The notes under the pieces: model-generated
The model's database searches: none
What the model was told of the DNA's origin: nothing
What the model saw: only the letters and a program-made list of their open reading frames with translations
Made by a program: the position numbers and the translations under genes
DNA from: CAIWXH01 sp964555675
GTDB taxonomy: Bacteria; Chloroflexota; Chloroflexia; Chloroflexales; Chloroflexaceae
Direction: 5' to 3'
Assembly (NCBI GenBank): GCA_964555675.1
Contig: CAZKTU010000156.1
Span: 1-15,200, forward strand
Length of the DNA stretch: 15,200 nt
Shown here: positions 13,895 through 15,200 of the stretch, piece after piece
Layout of the letters: each line of letters starts with the position of its first letter
How positions within the stretch are numbered: position 1 is the stretch's first letter

Positions 13895-15200
13895 ATGGCC
13901 TATGAGATCAAGGTGCCCGCCCTCGGCGAGTCGATCGTCGAGGCGACGGTGGCGCGCTGGCTGAAGCGCGAGGGCGAGGCGGTGGCGGCCGGCGAACCGG
14001 TGGTGGAGCTGGAGACGGATAAAGTTAACCTCGAGGTGGCCTCGGACCACGCGGGCGTCGTCAGCAGTATCGTCAAGGGCGAGGGCGCGACGGTCGGAAT
14101 CGGCGATCTGCTCGGCACGATCGAGGCCGGCGCCGTCGGGGCCACGCCCCCGGCCCCCGCCGCCGCCCCGGCTGCCGCCCCGGCTGCCTCACCCGCGCCC
14201 GAGCCCGCGCCCCCCGCCCCCAGCGAGGCCACGGCCGCCGGCTATGGCTATCCCCAGGCGGCCGCCGACAACCAGGGCGCAGCCGGCAACGGCGCCGCCT
14301 CGCCCTCGGCCACGCCCACCGCCCAGAAGGTGGCCGCCGAGCACGGCGTCGACCTGCGCGGCATGAGCGGCAGCGGCCCCAGCGGCCGCATCACCAAGGA
14401 AGACGTCCTGCGCAGCGTGGCTAGCCCCGCGCCCGCGGCGGTCGCCGCCCCTGCCCCCGCCCCGGTCGCCGCCCCCGCCCCAGCAGTGGCCGCCCCCGCT
14501 GCCCCCGCCGCCCGCCCGGCCGCTCCTGACCCCGCCGCCCGCCCGGCCACCCCCGCCCCAGCGGCGAGCGGTCGCCCCGAGGAGCGCCAGCGCCTGAGCC
14601 GACGCCGCCTGACCATCGCCAAACGCCTGGTCGAGGCCCAGCAGACCGCGGCCATGCTCACGACCTTCAACGAGGTCGATATGAGCGCGGTGATGGAGCT
14701 GCGCAAGCGGCGCAAGGACAGCTTCAAGGAGCGCTTCGGGGTCGGCCTGGGCTTCATGTCGTTCTTCGCCCGGGCCGTGGTCGGGGCCCTCAAGGCCTAC
14801 CCCATGGTCAACGCCGAGATCCAGGGCGAGGAAGTGGTGCTCAAGCACTACTACGACATTGGCGTGGCCGTCGGGGTCGAAGAGGGTCTGGTCGTGCCCG
14901 TGGTGCGCGACGCCGACAAGAAGAGCTTCGCCCAGATCGAGAAGGAGATCGGCGACCTCGCCAAGAAGGCCCGCGACGGCACCCTCGGCCTCGCCGACCT
15001 GCAGGGCGGTACGTTTACGATCACCAACGGCGGGGTCTATGGCTCGCTGATGTCGACGCCCATCCTCAACGCGCCCCAGGTCGGCATCCTCGGCATGCAC
15101 AAGATCGAGGAGCGCCCTATCGTGGTCGGCGGCCAGATCGTCGTGCGCCCGATGATGTACCTGGCCCTCAGCTACGACCACCGCCTGATCGACGGCGGCA
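13895..15200 (+). CDS. sucB: Dihydrolipoamide succinyltransferase, E2 of 2-oxoglutarate dehydrogenase (3' partial)
   Basis: The frame runs open from ATG 13895, with GGAG (13884-13887) 7 nt upstream, to the right edge, giving 435 codons of an E2 protein. The lipoyl domain is at residues 1-78 (KVPALGESIVEATVARWLK), with the lipoylated lysine in ETDKVNLEV at Lys43. An Ala/Pro linker follows. The peripheral subunit-binding domain is at about residues 138-168 (TAQKVAAEHG to GRITKEDVL). A second Ala/Pro linker leads into the catalytic domain from LSRRRLTIAKRLVEAQQTAA. The active site reads SYDHRLIDGG, with His429 and Asp433, so only a few C-terminal residues are missing. TFTITNGGVYGSLMSTPILN is typical of succinyltransferases and, with the adjacent sucA, fixes the substrate. 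Both linkers are long and very rich in Ala and Pro. Confidence 0.95.
   Translation, partial: MAYEIKVPALGESIVEATVARWLKREGEAVAAGEPVVELETDKVNLEVASDHAGVVSSIVKGEGATVGIGDLLGTIEAGAVGATPPAPAAAPAAAPAASPAPEPAPPAPSEATAAGYGYPQAAADNQGAAGNGAASPSATPTAQKVAAEHGVDLRGMSGSGPSGRITKEDVLRSVASPAPAAVAAPAPAPVAAPAPAVAAPAAPAARPAAPDPAARPATPAPAASGRPEERQRLSRRRLTIAKRLVEAQQTAAMLTTFNEVDMSAVMELRKRRKDSFKERFGVGLGFMSFFARAVVGALKAYPMVNAEIQGEEVVLKHYYDIGVAVGVEEGLVVPVVRDADKKSFAQIEKEIGDLAKKARDGTLGLADLQGGTFTITNGGVYGSLMSTPILNAPQVGILGMHKIEERPIVVGGQIVVRPMMYLALSYDHRLIDGG

Overview
The window is a high-GC bacterial chromosome segment with ordinary protein-coding organisation, Shine-Dalgarno starts and short intergenic gaps. Gene content suggests a free-living, respiring heterotroph: E2 subunits of two different 2-oxoacid dehydrogenase complexes, 2-oxoglutarate dehydrogenase E1, a sodium:solute symporter pair, and a DUF3105/DUF305 pair. 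GC richness, short palindromic repeats in the gaps and the protein flavour are what I would expect of the phylum Chloroflexota (class Chloroflexia). No rRNA or marker gene is present, so this is an impression and not proof.

Layout. (1) 2-1006: the 3' part of a pyruvate dehydrogenase-type E2 gene, closed by a strong intrinsic terminator. (2) 1007-1467: an unusually long, AT-richer intergenic region with a three-copy, 11-bp-period direct repeat resembling an OmpR/PhoB-family operator. It precedes a two-gene operon, 1468-3983, for a small DUF4212 subunit and a large sodium:solute symporter subunit, ended by a 15-bp hairpin. (3) 4101-4553: a GNAT acetyltransferase that converges on and overlaps, at a palindrome holding both stop codons, a minus-strand B12-binding radical SAM gene (4544-6460). 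(4) A divergent promoter region, then DUF3105 (6569-7159) and DUF305 (7264-7908) membrane-anchored genes, with a foldable 5' leader between them and a 16-bp hairpin after them. (5) 7964-8068: two tandem copies of a 53-bp palindromic repeat, the second of which appears to supply the ribosome-binding site of a class III aminotransferase (8074-9405). (6) 9406-9618: a gap filled with a heptamer repeat and a 20-bp tandem repeat. (7) A minus-strand PdeM-type metallophosphoesterase (9619-10284), divergent from a RimJ/RimL-type GNAT (10335-10922). (8) A promoter region with an 11-bp-period direct repeat and extended -10, then sucA (11040-13838) and sucB (13895 to beyond the window end).

How the genes work together. 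sucA and sucB encode E1 and E2 of the 2-oxoglutarate dehydrogenase complex of the TCA cycle. The E2 at the left edge belongs to the complex feeding acetyl-CoA into that cycle. No E3 (lpd) gene is visible. The symporter operon could supply an organic acid, but its substrate cannot be read from the sequence. The remaining genes look like independent single genes or short operons. I see no obvious new multigene defence or biosynthetic system. The most interesting signals are regulatory: the direct-repeat operators, the possible structured leader, and the repeat-borne ribosome-binding site.
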